A stretch of DNA of 64,000 nucleotides from DATMNI01 sp963817515 (GCA_963817515.1 CAWFPJ010000002.1:42103-106102); one strand, 5' to 3'. Counted from the first letter of the stretch, positions 27,135-36,553 are shown. Notes: generated by a model from the sequence alone, not told the origin. A program made the numbers and translations.

Positions 27135-27545
27135 TCAGAAGTGGTAGAGCATCACGTACACCACCACGCCGGTCACGCTCACGTAAAGCCAGATGGGCAG
27201 CGTCCAGCGCGCAATTTTCCGGTGTTTGTCGTAACGGGCAGCCAGGCCGCGGCGCAGCGTGATAGTCGCCAGCACCGGAACCGTCGCGGCCAGCACTGTG
27301 TGGGTGAACAGGATGGTGAAATAGACAGTGCGGATGGCGCCGGTATGCTGAAACTTCACCGAGCCCACCTGCAGGTGATATATCACGTAGCAGACCAGAA
27401 ATAAACACGAAGTCGCGAACGCGGTTTTCATGACCCGGCGGTGCTGGTCGATGCGTTTGCGGCGAATCAGGATGAAGCCCCACACCAGCAGCACGGCGGC
27501 CGTGGCGTTGAGCGTGGCATTTACGGTGGGCAGTATTGCGATCAT
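27135..27545 (-). CDS. DUF420 membrane protein
   Basis: 136 residues with four predicted membrane segments: NATAAVLLVWGFILI, TSCLFLVCYVIYHLQV, YFTILFTHTVLAATVPVL and WLYVSVTGVVVYVMLYHF. Conserved His residues (DQHRRVMK, FTHTVLA, DKHRKIARW) match DUF420 (YozB/CtaM-related), usually encoded with cytochrome c oxidase assembly genes and thought to help haem or copper insertion. Its ATG overlaps the end of the SCO1 gene by four bases, making it the last member of the oxidase-assembly operon. Confidence 0.88.
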   Translation of the reverse strand: MIAILPTVNATLNATAAVLLVWGFILIRRKRIDQHRRVMKTAFATSCLFLVCYVIYHLQVGSVKFQHTGAIRTVYFTILFTHTVLAATVPVLATITLRRGLAARYDKHRKIARWTLPIWLYVSVTGVVVYVMLYHF

Positions 27546-28141
27546 GATCGCTCGCGCTGTAACTGGTGGAGGTCGTGGAGCAGGCGCGCCTTGAAGTCGT
27601 CGTCGGAGGTCAGATAGAAGCCGCGAATGCGCCGCCGGCCATCCACCAAGGCGAACCGCGTGCTGTGACTCAGGCTGCCGTCTACGCCGGTGAGCTTGAA
27701 ACCCTTGAGCCCGAGTTCGTTGAGGCGCGCCATATCGCCGGTCAGGAAATACCAGCGCGCCAGGTCGGCTTTGAAGAATTGCGCGTACTTGGCGAGCACC
27801 GGCGGGGTGTCGTGCGCCGGGTCCACCGTGAAGGAAACCAGCTTGACGTCAGGCGTCGATTCGGTGGAACTTTGCAGTCCGCGCATCTGGTGGCTCATCA
27901 TGGGGCAGGGGCCGTCGCAAGTTGTGTAAATGAAATCGGCGATCCAGATGTGGCCATCGAGAGTCTTGCTGTCGAAGGGCTGGCCGGTCTGGAGGATGAG
28001 GTCGAACTGTGGAACCTCGCCCAGCACCGGCAGCGGCTTGGTGGTGACGCATGAGGCTAGAAGGGATAACAGGAGGCATGCCGTGCCGGTTTGAAAGCCG
28101 GCGTGGCACGCACGAGTGCCTGCTCCACGGCGGGTGCTCAT
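27542..28141 (-). CDS. SCO1/SenC-type copper chaperone lipoprotein
   Basis: 199 residues when started at the ATG at 28141, which overlaps the ABC permease stop (ATGA). A lipobox LASC ends the signal. The thioredoxin-like body carries the copper-binding TTCDGPCPMM (CxxxC) and the conserved His in SLSHSTRFALVD. It delivers copper to the CuA centre of cytochrome c oxidase or acts as its thiol reductant on the outer face of the membrane. Residues 5-22, before the hydrophobic core of the signal, are encoded by a GC-rich hairpin sequence of repeat type, which lengthens the n-region unusually. Confidence 0.9.
   Translation of the reverse strand: MSTRRGAGTRACHAGFQTGTACLLLSLLASCVTTKPLPVLGEVPQFDLILQTGQPFDSKTLDGHIWIADFIYTTCDGPCPMMSHQMRGLQSSTESTPDVKLVSFTVDPAHDTPPVLAKYAQFFKADLARWYFLTGDMARLNELGLKGFKLTGVDGSLSHSTRFALVDGRRRIRGFYLTSDDDFKARLLHDLHQLQRERS
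28083..28109. repeat. Hairpin repeat inside the SCO1 signal-peptide region
   Basis: GTGCC...GGCAC outer arms and GCCGG/CCGGC inner arms form an imperfect hairpin. It resembles the extragenic hairpins of this window but here lies in coding sequence. Confidence 0.45.
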
Positions 28142-28869
28142 GTGGTTGACTTCTGCGCCGCCAACATGCCGGAGGCCAGTAGAAGCGCCAGTCCGAAGGC
28201 CGCGGTGATGGCGAGGCTTTCGGCCGGCCCGGGGACGGCGTTGGGCAACCCGAGCATATAGTTCAGCAGGGAGATTGAATAGGTGAGCGGGTTGATCCAC
28301 ATGAGGGCCCTTACCCATCCGTGCGCCGTGGCCATGGGGAAGAGGGCGCCTGACACCATCCACATGGGCACCAGCAGCAACATCATGATGCCGTGAAATG
28401 CCGCGGTGGAATCCATTTTCCATGCGATCGCAAACCCGAGACCGGTGAGCGTGAACGAAATTAGAAACATCGCGGCCACAACCCACAACACATCTATCAG
28501 CCCGATGCTCACCCCGGCCAGCGGGGCGAAGACCAGCAGCATCAGGCCCTGGATCCAGCCCAACGTGGCGGCGCCCAGAATCTTGCCCAGCACCAGGCTG
28601 GTGCGCGGCGCGGGCGAAACCAGCATGGAAAGCAGAAAACCCTCCCTGCGGTCTTCGATGATCGAAATGGTGGAAAAGATGGCGGAAAACATCACCGTCA
28701 GCACCAGAGTTCCCGAATAGTATCGCGCCAGGTCGCCCGAACCGTAACCGATCAGCAGCCAGAAAACCAGCGGCGAAGCCACCACGCTCATCACGCGGCT
28801 TTTCTGGCGCCAGAAGCGCAGCATTTCGCGCTGCCACAAGGTTGCTGCGGGCAAGAAGAAGCTACTCAA
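28138..28869 (-). CDS. ABC-2 type transporter permease
   Basis: 243 residues from a TTG at 28869, which overlaps the ATPase stop by eight bases; reading is open further upstream but that part is antisense-like. Six hydrophobic segments are seen, for example VVASPLVFWLLIGYG, LVLTVMFSAIFSTISII and FLISFTLTGLGFAIAW. The cytoplasmic loop IIEDRREGFLLSMLVSPAPR is the ABC-2 family signature. With the ATPase gene just upstream it forms an exporter, in Acidobacteria often encoded between haem o synthase and SCO1. The cargo is unknown; a role in cytochrome oxidase biogenesis is suggested by context only. Confidence 0.85.
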   Translation of the reverse strand: MSSFFLPAATLWQREMLRFWRQKSRVMSVVASPLVFWLLIGYGSGDLARYYSGTLVLTVMFSAIFSTISIIEDRREGFLLSMLVSPAPRTSLVLGKILGAATLGWIQGLMLLVFAPLAGVSIGLIDVLWVVAAMFLISFTLTGLGFAIAWKMDSTAAFHGIMMLLLVPMWMVSGALFPMATAHGWVRALMWINPLTYSISLLNYMLGLPNAVPGPAESLAITAAFGLALLLASGMLAAQKSTT

Positions 28870-29771
28870 GCGCCGCTCCCGTTTCGCGTATGAACACGTC
28901 TTCGAGCGTAGGTTTATGCAGGCCGACGGATTCCACCGCGCCCGGAAACGCCTCCACCACTTCGGCAATGAAGCGGTGGCCGTTCTGCATTTCCACGCGC
29001 ACCTGGCCGTCCCGGGTTACAGGGTGCAGGCCGAAGCGCTGCTCAATCTTGGCCGCCAGCGATTTGCTGTCCGCCGTTTCCAGAAGCACCACATCGCCGC
29101 CGATACGCGCGCGCAATTCGCTGGAACTGCCCTGCGCCACGATGCTTCCCCTCGTGCAACAGGGCCAGCCGGTCGCAACGGTCGGCTTCATCCAGAATGT
29201 GGGTGGTCAGCAGGATGGTGACGCCCTCGTGTTCGCGCAGGCTCTCGACGTGCCGCGAAAGGTCGCGCCGCGCAGCCGGGTCGAGGCCGGTCGAAGCCTC
29301 ATCCATCAACAGCACCTTGGGCTGATGCAGCAGCGCCTTGGCGATCTCCACGCGCCGGCGCAATCCGCCGGAAAGCGCTTCCACCAGATCTTTGCGCCGA
29401 TCCGTCAAGCCCAGGCGCTCCATGGCGCGGGCCATTCGCTCGCGCAGCAGCACGCCGCTGAGACCGTGCAGGTGGCCCTGCGCGCGCAGGTTCTCTTCCA
29501 CCGTAAGGGCCTTGTCCAGGCTTTGCGTCTGGAAGACCACGCCTACTTCGCGGCGCACGGCGGCGGGCTCGCGCTCCACATCATGGCCCGCGATGATTGC
29601 GCGGCCTTCGGTGGGCGACATCATGGTGGAGAGAATACGGAAGAGCGTGGATTTTCCACCGCCGTTGGGCCCGAGAAGGCCGAAGATTTCACCTTTCTTC
29701 ACGTCGAAGCTGACGCTCGAAAGCGCAACCCGGTCACCGTAGCGATGGGTAAGGTTTTGAACTTGGATCAC
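28862..29771 (-). CDS. ABC transporter ATP-binding protein, one frameshift
   Basis: Starts at GTG 29771, overlapping the haem o synthase stop (GTGA). Walker A is GLLGPNGGGKSTLFR, the signature LSGGLRRRVEIAKAL, Walker B KVLLMDEAS, and the switch His is in LTTHILDEAD. Near 29148 a run of four G (coding strand) breaks the frame. One G fewer restores LLHEGSIVAQGSSSELRARI, leading to a C-terminal domain ending FIRETGAALE, about 302 residues. It drives the ABC-2 permease encoded next. The C-terminal 100 residues resemble the accessory domain of drug and haem exporters of the CcmA/DrrA type. Confidence 0.85.
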
Positions 29772-30646
29772 AGACCGGGCCTGTCTAGGAGCATGAGCCC
29801 GTAGATAAGCGGCAGGTATATCACGGACGTAATCAGGACATTGCGCGCGCGCACCAGGCTTCGCTCCAGCGCTACCCGCACACCTGAATATAAAAACCAA
29901 AGACCGAGCAGCAGAGCCCCGACAAGATAGATGCGTCCCGACATTCCCAGGAGACCCGGCACCAGGCTGACCGGAATCAGCGCCAGACCATACAGCACGA
30001 TCTGCCGCGCCGTGGACCGGCCGTCCGGCTCCACTACGGGCAGCATCAGGATGCCGGCGCGCGCGTAGTCTTCCCGATACATCCAGGCGATCGAATAGAA
30101 ATGCGGGAACTGCCATAGGAAAAGGATCGCGAACAGAACCCACGATTCGCGCGTGATGCCGCCGGCCGCCGCAGCGTAACCGATCATAGGCGGCATGGCC
30201 CCCGGAATCGCGCCGACTGTAGTGGACCACCATGTCCGCTGCTTCATGGGGGTGTAGAGGAACAGATAACTGACCAGCGTAAAGGCGCCGATCAAGGCCG
30301 AAAGCAGATTCACCCCCAGCCACAACTCGAGAAAACCGGCGGTTGAAAGCACTGTGCCAAAGGCCAGCGCGCGACCGGCGGACAGCCTGCCCGAAGGTAG
30401 CGGCCGGTCCGCCGTGCGGTGCATCTTGCGATCGGCTACGCGCTCATACCACTGGTTCAGCGCCGCCGTGCCGGAGGCTATGAGCGCGGTCCCGAAGATG
30501 GTGTGCAAGAGCGAGAGAAGATTGATGTGGGTGAGGAAGTCCCACCAGGTGGCAGCACGGGGCAGCCCGAAGAAATACCCGATCCCTGTGCTCATGAGGA
30601 TCAGCCAGGTGATTCGCGGTTTCGTCAATTCGATGTAATCGCGCAT
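29768..30646 (-). CDS. ctaB: Haem o synthase (protohaem IX farnesyltransferase)
   Basis: 292 residues of the UbiA prenyltransferase family with nine hydrophobic segments. The first Asp-rich site is NQWYERVADRKMHRTADRPLPSG, the characteristic CyoE/CtaB version; YTPMKQRTWWSTTVGAIPGA and WQFPHFYSIAWMYREDYARA are also typical. It transfers a farnesyl group to haem b, giving haem o for haem-copper oxidases. It starts the operon ctaB-ABC ATPase-permease-SCO1-DUF420, all joined by overlapping codons. The oxidase structural genes are not in the window. Confidence 0.95.
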   Translation of the reverse strand: MRDYIELTKPRITWLILMSTGIGYFFGLPRAATWWDFLTHINLLSLLHTIFGTALIASGTAALNQWYERVADRKMHRTADRPLPSGRLSAGRALAFGTVLSTAGFLELWLGVNLLSALIGAFTLVSYLFLYTPMKQRTWWSTTVGAIPGAMPPMIGYAAAAGGITRESWVLFAILFLWQFPHFYSIAWMYREDYARAGILMLPVVEPDGRSTARQIVLYGLALIPVSLVPGLLGMSGRIYLVGALLLGLWFLYSGVRVALERSLVRARNVLITSVIYLPLIYGLMLLDRPGL

Positions 30647-30659
30647 TCAGCGTGGAGTG

Positions 30660-30715
30660 GACCTCCTGACCTGCTTAGTGCCACCAGCTTAGTGCCACCA
30701 GCAGGCCAGGAGGCC
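30660..30715. repeat. Hairpin with an internal 14-base tandem duplication
   Basis: Arms about 30660-30674 and 30701-30715 (ACCTCCTGACCTGC against GCAGGCCAGGAGG) pair with two mismatches. The loop holds two exact copies of GCTTAGTGCCACCA (30673-30686 and 30687-30700). It lies between the cupredoxin-like gene and ctaB and may end transcription of the bc-complex operon. Confidence 0.5.
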
Positions 30716-30724
30716 TACCCTACT

Positions 30725-31512
30725 TTACCCTTTGATGGTAAAATCCACAGTCTTGCTTTCCTTGGCACCGACAGTCACGGTCTGTTCCTGCGCGGGATAC
30801 TTCTCATGCCGCACTTCAATCGTGTATGTCCCGGGCGGCAATCCTTTTAGTGTAAACGTTCCGTCGTCGCCCGTCACGGCGAAGAACGGGTGCGCCACTA
30901 CATTGATGTAGGAACGCATCCACGGGTGCACATTGCACTTCACCGGAATCATGATTTCCTGGCGGGCGAACGCCTTCGTTTTGTCTTCGCTGCCCGGTGA
31001 CTGCGACTCGTTCCATTCCTGGTTTACGGCCGGCTGCGGGTGAATGTTGTGATTGGTGGGGTCGCTGGTCTTGATGTCAATGTTCTGCCCAGTCATCACT
31101 CCGATCATGTGCGGCTTGTACATGCAGCCGTTCTGGTCGAGCAGGACTGCCGTGGTGGGCACGGCCCAGTTCTTATCCGGCAGGCCGGACTTGACCCACA
31201 CGAAAGCATACTTCACCGTACCGTTGTCGTTCACCACTACTTCCTCGGACTTTTGGGGGGCGCCCTTATGCTTCGCCTCGCAGGCCGGGGTTGCCGACAT
31301 ATCCATGGTTGCCATCTTAGGCTTGTCACCCGTGAATACGACTTTGCCGGTTACCGTGCCGCCATTAGCTTCGTCGGGCATTGCAGCGGCGCCGCCGCCG
31401 CGGCTGCCGGCGCCGCGGTATCCGTCTTAGCCGTCTCTGGCGGCTTGTCGCCCCCGCATCCAACCAACGTCAGGGCGGCTGCCAGCCCAATTCCCATCCA
31501 AATCTTCTTCAT
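30725..31512 (-). CDS. Cupredoxin/carboxypeptidase-regulatory-like lipoprotein, one frameshift
   Basis: Start at 31512 behind AAGGAGG. The lipoprotein signal is MKKIWMGIGLAAALTLVGCG. An Ala-rich linker follows, where one base in the GCG/GCC run near 31385-31400 breaks the frame; joined, the protein has about 262 residues. The first domain (TVTGKVVFTGDKPKM; NAVPTT-like strands; SDPTNHNIHPQPA; MIPVKCNVHPWMRSYINVVA) resembles a methylamine-utilisation or plastocyanin-like cupredoxin with possible copper ligands His and Cys (CNVHPWM). The last 60 residues are a regulatory-like domain (DGTFTLKGLPPGTYTIEV). Placed right after the octahaem cytochrome, it may be its electron partner. Confidence 0.7.
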
Positions 31513-31549
31513 ACTTAATAAGCCTCCTTGGCTTAAACTTATACGGCCA

Positions 31550-34500
31550 TCAATTACTTGTTCCCGCACTGGCGCGCATTTTGCTCAGTTCCTCGGGAGT
31601 GAATGAGAACATGTACCGCACCAGCAAATCCGCGTGGTCCTTCTCATATCCGTTAAAGCTGGCGGGCACCGGGCCGGCAAAAACCATCCGGTCGCCTTCG
31701 CGCCGGAACAGGCCCGAGGGCATCGCCGTGCCCGGACTCATCAGGGCAGGATCCAGCATCCAGCGGCGCGTCCAACCCGGCTTCAGCCTTTCCTTGGCTA
31801 CCGTGAAATTCGGCGCGGTGGCTCTGGAATCATGCTTCGGATCGCCCGTCATGTGGCACTTCAGGCAAGGCGCGCCTTCACTGGTGAACAACTGCCGCGC
31901 CATGGTCCGCTCCTGGTCTGTCAGGGGATCCAGCTTTTCCGCGATGAATGGCTGGGCCTGCGACGACATGGCTTCGAAGAACCGGACCAGCTTGCGGATC
32001 TCACCATCGGAGAAGCTGAAGGTCGGCATCCGCGCTTTCAGATACTGGCGAACTCCATCGCGATTGGTGTCGGTTTCGCTAAGCGCCGGATTGTTGAGGA
32101 ACCGCATCAGCCAATCCGGATTCACGCGCGCGCCTTCGCCGATCAACGTGGGCGGCTTCTGGTCTTTCCAGTCCGGATCCTGATACTTGGTCATGGTGTC
32201 GAATATGCTGTTCTGCCCCACATGCACTTTGTGGCAGCCCATGCAGTTGTACTTGCGCACCACCCACCAGCCGTCGATGATGTCCTGGCGCTGGTCGGTG
32301 GGAGTGTAGAAATACCGGGAAGGCACGCTGGCATCCACCGAACCTTCCAGCAGCGTCGTCACGGCGTCGATCTCCGGCTTTGAGAAGTTGAAGTTCGGCA
32401 TCTTCAGCCGGTCCTGCTTGGCCTTCTCCTTGCCCGTGTCATACACCGCCGGGTTCTCGAGTTTGTGTTCGAAGAAGCCCTTGTGCGTATACCAGCCTTC
32501 CTCTTCGGCCTTGTGCCCGAGCAGCGCGAAATCCAGGCGCTCCGTCGGTTTGGAACCTTCCTTCGTCAGTTCCGTCCCGATGCGCTGTTCTTCTTCCAGG
32601 CCCGCGATCTCATGGCATCCGGCGCAACCATAATTGCGAACCAGCGACAGGCCCTGGTTCTTCAGATTCGGGTCGTCCATGTAGTCCGTGTTCGCGTACG
32701 CAGCATCGCCGTGTTTGCGGGTCATCAGGTAACTGGCAACGTCCCGGGCTTCGTCTTCCGTCAGACGCAGGCTGGGCATTGGAGTCATCTGCTGCACCTG
32801 CAGTTCATGGCCGTCATTAGGGCACTTGGAGTGTTCCAGGTCGAAGACGTACGGCAGGTTGTGACGCTGATAGTCTTCCGCAGTCAGGTCCTTCTTTTCG
32901 AAGGAGCAGTACGGCGCCGAGCGCTGGCGCGGATTGTGCACCCACCGCACCAGGTAATCGTAGTTAGCCTTTTCGCCCTCGCGGCTCAGATTAGCTGCGA
33001 ACGTGCCGCCCTGCTTCTGGCCGCCCTCGCCCATGGAGTGGCAGGCCATGCAGCCGCGCGTTTCAAAAGCCTCCTGGCCCTTGGCCGGGTCGCCCGGCTT
33101 CTGCGCCGGCGGCGCGGCATTGACGCCCGATTGCCAGATGAAGGCTGAAATCGCGCGGATCTCATTGTCATCCAGGCGGAAGGTCGGCATCTTGGTGCCT
33201 TCGCGCCAGACGTGCGGGTCTTTCAACCAGACCGGAATCCATTGCTTCTTCAGCTTGGCGCGAACTTCCTTGAGACTTGGCCCCACCTTCTTGACTTCGC
33301 GAATCAGACTGCGCGAGCGCATATCGAACTGCTCGATCTTGGCATCCAGGCCGCTGGTTCGCACTTTCAAATCGTTGGAGTGCTGGAAGAGCTGCTTGGC
33401 CTCGGTATCGCTGGTTCGCGGGTTGTTGGCCTTCTCATCGCTGAATCCGATCTCGCGCTTCCACTCAGCCTTCTGCTGCTCCAACTGGCGGATCTGCTGG
33501 TTCACCGATGAAATTTCGTCGGCCTCGCGGTCGAAGCCTTCATACCGATGGCAGCCCATGCACCCGCGAAGACGGAAGATTTCGCGCCCCTGGTTGAGCG
33601 TGTCCGCCATCTCAGTGACAATCTCACGCACATGGCATTGCTGGCACCCGGCGTCGATGTTCTCTTTGTGGTGCATCGGCCAAAGCCAGAACTTGTTATA
33701 TCCGTGCGCCTTCTCGATACTGGAAAGCGCCGCCCCATTGCCCCCGTGGCAGGGTGTGCAACCGAACTTGTCGGGGTCGTGGATCTTCAGCAGCTCCTTA
33801 TTCGGGTGGCTGGTGAAGACTTCCTCACCGCCCATGGCGGCCTTGGTCAGCACGATCGGCTCGCGCGTTCCCAGGTGGCAGGATTCGCAGCGGTCCACCA
33901 GGTCCACGTCCTTGACATGGATCTGGCGAATTTTAATGTCGAACTTTTCAAGCGAGGACTGCACCGCCGAAATGGTCCCCGTGCTGGCAGCGGCGATTCG
34001 GTCCGACAGGTATTGGTCGCGCTTGGCGCGAAGCTCCGTGGCCGTCTTCATCAGGTCCACACGCTGCTGCAATAGCTTGGCCTTCTCGTCTTTCATTGCC
34101 TGAAGCTGGTCGGCCATCTGCTGGAAAGTCATCTCGTTGGCCTTCTCGTCGCCCGGCAGCTTCACGCTTTTCGTTTCGGCTTTCAACTCCACAATCTGCT
34201 TGCGCAAGGAGTCCTTACTGCTCTCGCTCTTCGTCACCTCAATCTCATAGGTGAGCGCGCCGATGTGGCTGCGCACTTCCTGGAAAGGATCGTTCAGCGC
34301 CAGGATCTTGGGTACGAGTTCCTGATTGATTTTCTTATCGATGGTGGACGCGCCCGGCATGGCAGCTTGTTCGGCTGCTGCCATTTCGCGGTCTAACCGC
34401 TGGTAATCCGGCGAAGTCCTGATCTGTTTCTCGACGTCGGCTTCTCCGCCGGAAAGGGTTTTCAGATATCGCGAATATAGCTTTACGAACCGCGCCTCGT

Positions 34501-34636
34501 AGCCCTTCCACGGACGAATACCGTACATCTCGTCGTACAGGCCCCACACCATCGAAATCACCAGCAGGACCGATGAAATGAACAGGGGCTTGCTCAGCGA
34601 TGAATGGACTACCGGATCCTTCTCTTGATCGCTCAT
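31550..34636 (-). CDS. Octahaem c-type cytochrome, respiratory complex subunit
   Basis: 1,028 residues. One membrane anchor lies near residues 16-36 (PLFISSVLLVISMVWGLY) and the rest faces the periplasm. Eight CxxCH haem sites are seen: CESCH (about 249), CTPCH (290), CQQCH (330), CMGCH (361), CMACH (528), CAGCH (672), CMGCH (800) and CLKCH (924). Long Glu/Lys/Gln coiled-coil-like stretches (about 60-240 and 375-450) separate the haem clusters. It follows Rieske and two cytochrome b genes in one operon. It therefore probably replaces cytochrome c1 as the electron-exit subunit of a quinol:cytochrome c reductase. Its size is much beyond ordinary c1. Confidence 0.88.
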   Translation of the reverse strand: MSDQEKDPVVHSSLSKPLFISSVLLVISMVWGLYDEMYGIRPWKGYEARFVKLYSRYLKTLSGGEADVEKQIRTSPDYQRLDREMAAAEQAAMPGASTIDKKINQELVPKILALNDPFQEVRSHIGALTYEIEVTKSESSKDSLRKQIVELKAETKSVKLPGDEKANEMTFQQMADQLQAMKDEKAKLLQQRVDLMKTATELRAKRDQYLSDRIAAASTGTISAVQSSLEKFDIKIRQIHVKDVDLVDRCESCHLGTREPIVLTKAAMGGEEVFTSHPNKELLKIHDPDKFGCTPCHGGNGAALSSIEKAHGYNKFWLWPMHHKENIDAGCQQCHVREIVTEMADTLNQGREIFRLRGCMGCHRYEGFDREADEISSVNQQIRQLEQQKAEWKREIGFSDEKANNPRTSDTEAKQLFQHSNDLKVRTSGLDAKIEQFDMRSRSLIREVKKVGPSLKEVRAKLKKQWIPVWLKDPHVWREGTKMPTFRLDDNEIRAISAFIWQSGVNAAPPAQKPGDPAKGQEAFETRGCMACHSMGEGGQKQGGTFAANLSREGEKANYDYLVRWVHNPRQRSAPYCSFEKKDLTAEDYQRHNLPYVFDLEHSKCPNDGHELQVQQMTPMPSLRLTEDEARDVASYLMTRKHGDAAYANTDYMDDPNLKNQGLSLVRNYGCAGCHEIAGLEEEQRIGTELTKEGSKPTERLDFALLGHKAEEEGWYTHKGFFEHKLENPAVYDTGKEKAKQDRLKMPNFNFSKPEIDAVTTLLEGSVDASVPSRYFYTPTDQRQDIIDGWWVVRKYNCMGCHKVHVGQNSIFDTMTKYQDPDWKDQKPPTLIGEGARVNPDWLMRFLNNPALSETDTNRDGVRQYLKARMPTFSFSDGEIRKLVRFFEAMSSQAQPFIAEKLDPLTDQERTMARQLFTSEGAPCLKCHMTGDPKHDSRATAPNFTVAKERLKPGWTRRWMLDPALMSPGTAMPSGLFRREGDRMVFAGPVPASFNGYEKDHADLLVRYMFSFTPEELSKMRASAGTSN

Positions 34637-34675
34637 ATGGTCGTCGCTAAATATTTGTCGCCTGTATATTGGCTT

Positions 34676-35611
34676 CTATATGTTGAACCAGGGCGTGACC
34701 CAAATGTACTTGATGCGGAACATCAGCCGGAACAAAATCTTCAACGGCAGCGCCAGCATGATGATCAAAAAGACCTGCATCGTGGCATATTGCAGAACGC
34801 TCATGCGCGCGTAAATCTTGCGGTTGAACGCGGTCCGGGTAATCAGCTTGTGCATGCCGATTCCGGCCGCCACGAAATACAGGCCGATCACAATCGCGCC
34901 GAAGATGATCTTTGGCACGCGCGTGTGGATACCGAAAATATCCGGCAAATCCCGGTTGATTTCAAAGATCAGCCGGTTGTGATCCCACGTCGTACCGGGC
35001 CAAAACCACATCCAGCCAGGCCCGCGTATCAACGTACCGATCACGATCATAGTTACCCACAGCACGATGAAACCGAAAATAAAAGTCAGAATGGCGGACT
35101 TGCGCTGCTTGAGCGTGTAGTACCCGTTGCCCAGCGGGTTGGTGTCGATATAAGGAATCACCATCAGCCCCACAATAATCAGCGAGGGCATGATGACGCC
35201 CGCGATCCACGGATCGAAGTAGACCAGCATTTCCTGTAGCCCCAGGAAATACCACGGCGCCTTCGACGGGTTCATCGTCAGGGTGGGATTGGAAGGCTCT
35301 TCGAGAGGCGCATTCAGCGTGATGGACCAGACCATCAGGATGATGGTGACGATGATGGTGGCCAGAAGTTCAATGCGCAACAAATACGGCCAGACGTGGA
35401 CGTCGCGCGCCCATCCCGGCCGCCAGGGCTGGACCTTGCGGTGGTGTGTCTTGGCCAGTTCGGGATTGGCTTCCAGTTGCTCGATCAACCGGTCATTGGC
35501 GAATGCCTGGCGCATTCCGTACCACGTATAGAACGGCACCACAAAGAGCAGCAGCACGATCGGCACGTTGTCCGGCAGGCTTACAATTGTCCAAAGCTGA
35601 TGAAGATCCAT
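34676..35611 (-). CDS. Cytochrome b C-terminal subunit (subunit IV-like)
   Basis: 311 residues. The quinol-site signature reads NPSKAPWYFLGLQEMLVYFD, equivalent to the PEWY region, followed by membrane helices (VIMPSLIIVGLMVIPYID; AILTFIFGFIVLWVTMIVIG). The C-terminus has two further helices (IIFGAIVIGLYFVAAGIGMH; VFLIIMLALPLKILFRLM). The N-terminal helix (VPIVLLLFVVPFYTWYGM) precedes the subunit-IV part. Cytochrome b is split in two genes as in b6f and Bacillus-type complexes. The gap to the upstream cytochrome b N-terminal gene is two bases. Confidence 0.9.
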   Translation of the reverse strand: MDLHQLWTIVSLPDNVPIVLLLFVVPFYTWYGMRQAFANDRLIEQLEANPELAKTHHRKVQPWRPGWARDVHVWPYLLRIELLATIIVTIILMVWSITLNAPLEEPSNPTLTMNPSKAPWYFLGLQEMLVYFDPWIAGVIMPSLIIVGLMVIPYIDTNPLGNGYYTLKQRKSAILTFIFGFIVLWVTMIVIGTLIRGPGWMWFWPGTTWDHNRLIFEINRDLPDIFGIHTRVPKIIFGAIVIGLYFVAAGIGMHKLITRTAFNRKIYARMSVLQYATMQVFLIIMLALPLKILFRLMFRIKYIWVTPWFNI

Positions 35612-35613
35612 AA

Positions 35614-36543
35614 TTACACCTTCTTTGGCTCCTTAATTTCGCTCTCCAGCACGATCGGCGCCGGGCCCGAAATCCCGCCATCTTTCCTCACGCGCCAGAA
35701 ATGCACGATCATGAAGAGCGACGCGATAATCGGAATCGCCACGCAGTGCCAGATATAGGCGCGCAGCAGAGCGTTTGAATCCACAATCGATCCGCCCAGC
35801 AGCCCGAAACGCACATCGTTGAACGGCGTCATGCCAAACTGAGCGCCAAACGGTCCGTCATGGCCCAGCAGCGGCGTGGCGCGAGCCATGTTGGTTCCCA
35901 CGGTCACAGCCCAGAATCCAAGCTGATCGTCGGGCAGCAGGTATCCGGTGAAGCTGAGCAGCAGGGTCAATACCAGCAGCAGCACCCCCACCACCCAATT
36001 AAACTCGCGCGGCTTTTTATACGACCCCGTCAGGAACACGCGGAACATGTGGAGTTCCACCATGATCACCATCAGGTGCGCGCCCCAGCGGTGCATGTTG
36101 CGCAGCAGTTTGCCGAACGGCACGTCGCTTTCGAGGTAGAGAATGTCGCGGAACGCCACCACCTTCGAAGGATGGTAATAAAACATCAGCAGCGTGCCCG
36201 TGAACACCAGCGTGATGTACACGTAAAACGTCATGCCGCCCATGCCCCAGGTATAGTTGTAGGCCACTGCGTCGCGATTAATCTTGGCGGGGTGCAGGTG
36301 CAGAAAGACGTTGCTCAGAACACCCAGGGCGCGGCTGCGCGGTGTTTCATCGTGCTTAACGCGCAGTACGGATTTCCAGACGTCGGTCTTTTCCGGCGCC
36401 TTGATGGTCTCTGCAAGTTCCCCTGTGGCGCGCGCTTTTACTTCCTTGGCGCCCGCCAGGACCGCGGCCAGTTTCCCGCCGCCATTCCCCTCCGGGCCCG
36501 CAGCTCCACTGCCGTTTCCAGGACTTCCGTTGGTTTCAGCCAT
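35614..36543 (-). CDS. Cytochrome b N-terminal (b6-like) subunit
   Basis: 309 residues from the ATG at 36543. A 75-residue polar N-terminal tail rich in Gly and Ala precedes the core. Haem b ligands lie in NMHRWGAHLMVIMVELHMFR and YIWHCVAIPIIASLFMIVHFW. LLSFTGYLLPDDQLGFWAVT is the classic quinone-site region of cytochrome b. It carries haems bL and bH across the membrane in a Q cycle with the Rieske protein and the separate C-terminal subunit. Ten bases separate it from the Rieske stop. Confidence 0.93.
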   Translation of the reverse strand: MAETNGSPGNGSGAAGPEGNGGGKLAAVLAGAKEVKARATGELAETIKAPEKTDVWKSVLRVKHDETPRSRALGVLSNVFLHLHPAKINRDAVAYNYTWGMGGMTFYVYITLVFTGTLLMFYYHPSKVVAFRDILYLESDVPFGKLLRNMHRWGAHLMVIMVELHMFRVFLTGSYKKPREFNWVVGVLLLVLTLLLSFTGYLLPDDQLGFWAVTVGTNMARATPLLGHDGPFGAQFGMTPFNDVRFGLLGGSIVDSNALLRAYIWHCVAIPIIASLFMIVHFWRVRKDGGISGPAPIVLESEIKEPKKV

Positions 36544-36553
36544 GATTAAGACC

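Noticed and set aside
27542..28837. Extended 431-residue version of SCO1
   Set aside because: The upstream part overlaps the ABC permease in another frame and has no match; the ATG at 28141 overlaps the permease stop and yields a lipoprotein signal.
29043..30323. Long N-terminal extension of the ABC ATPase into ctaB
   Set aside because: The extension is antisense-frame noise over an intact haem o synthase; the GTG at 29771 overlapping the ctaB stop is the natural start.
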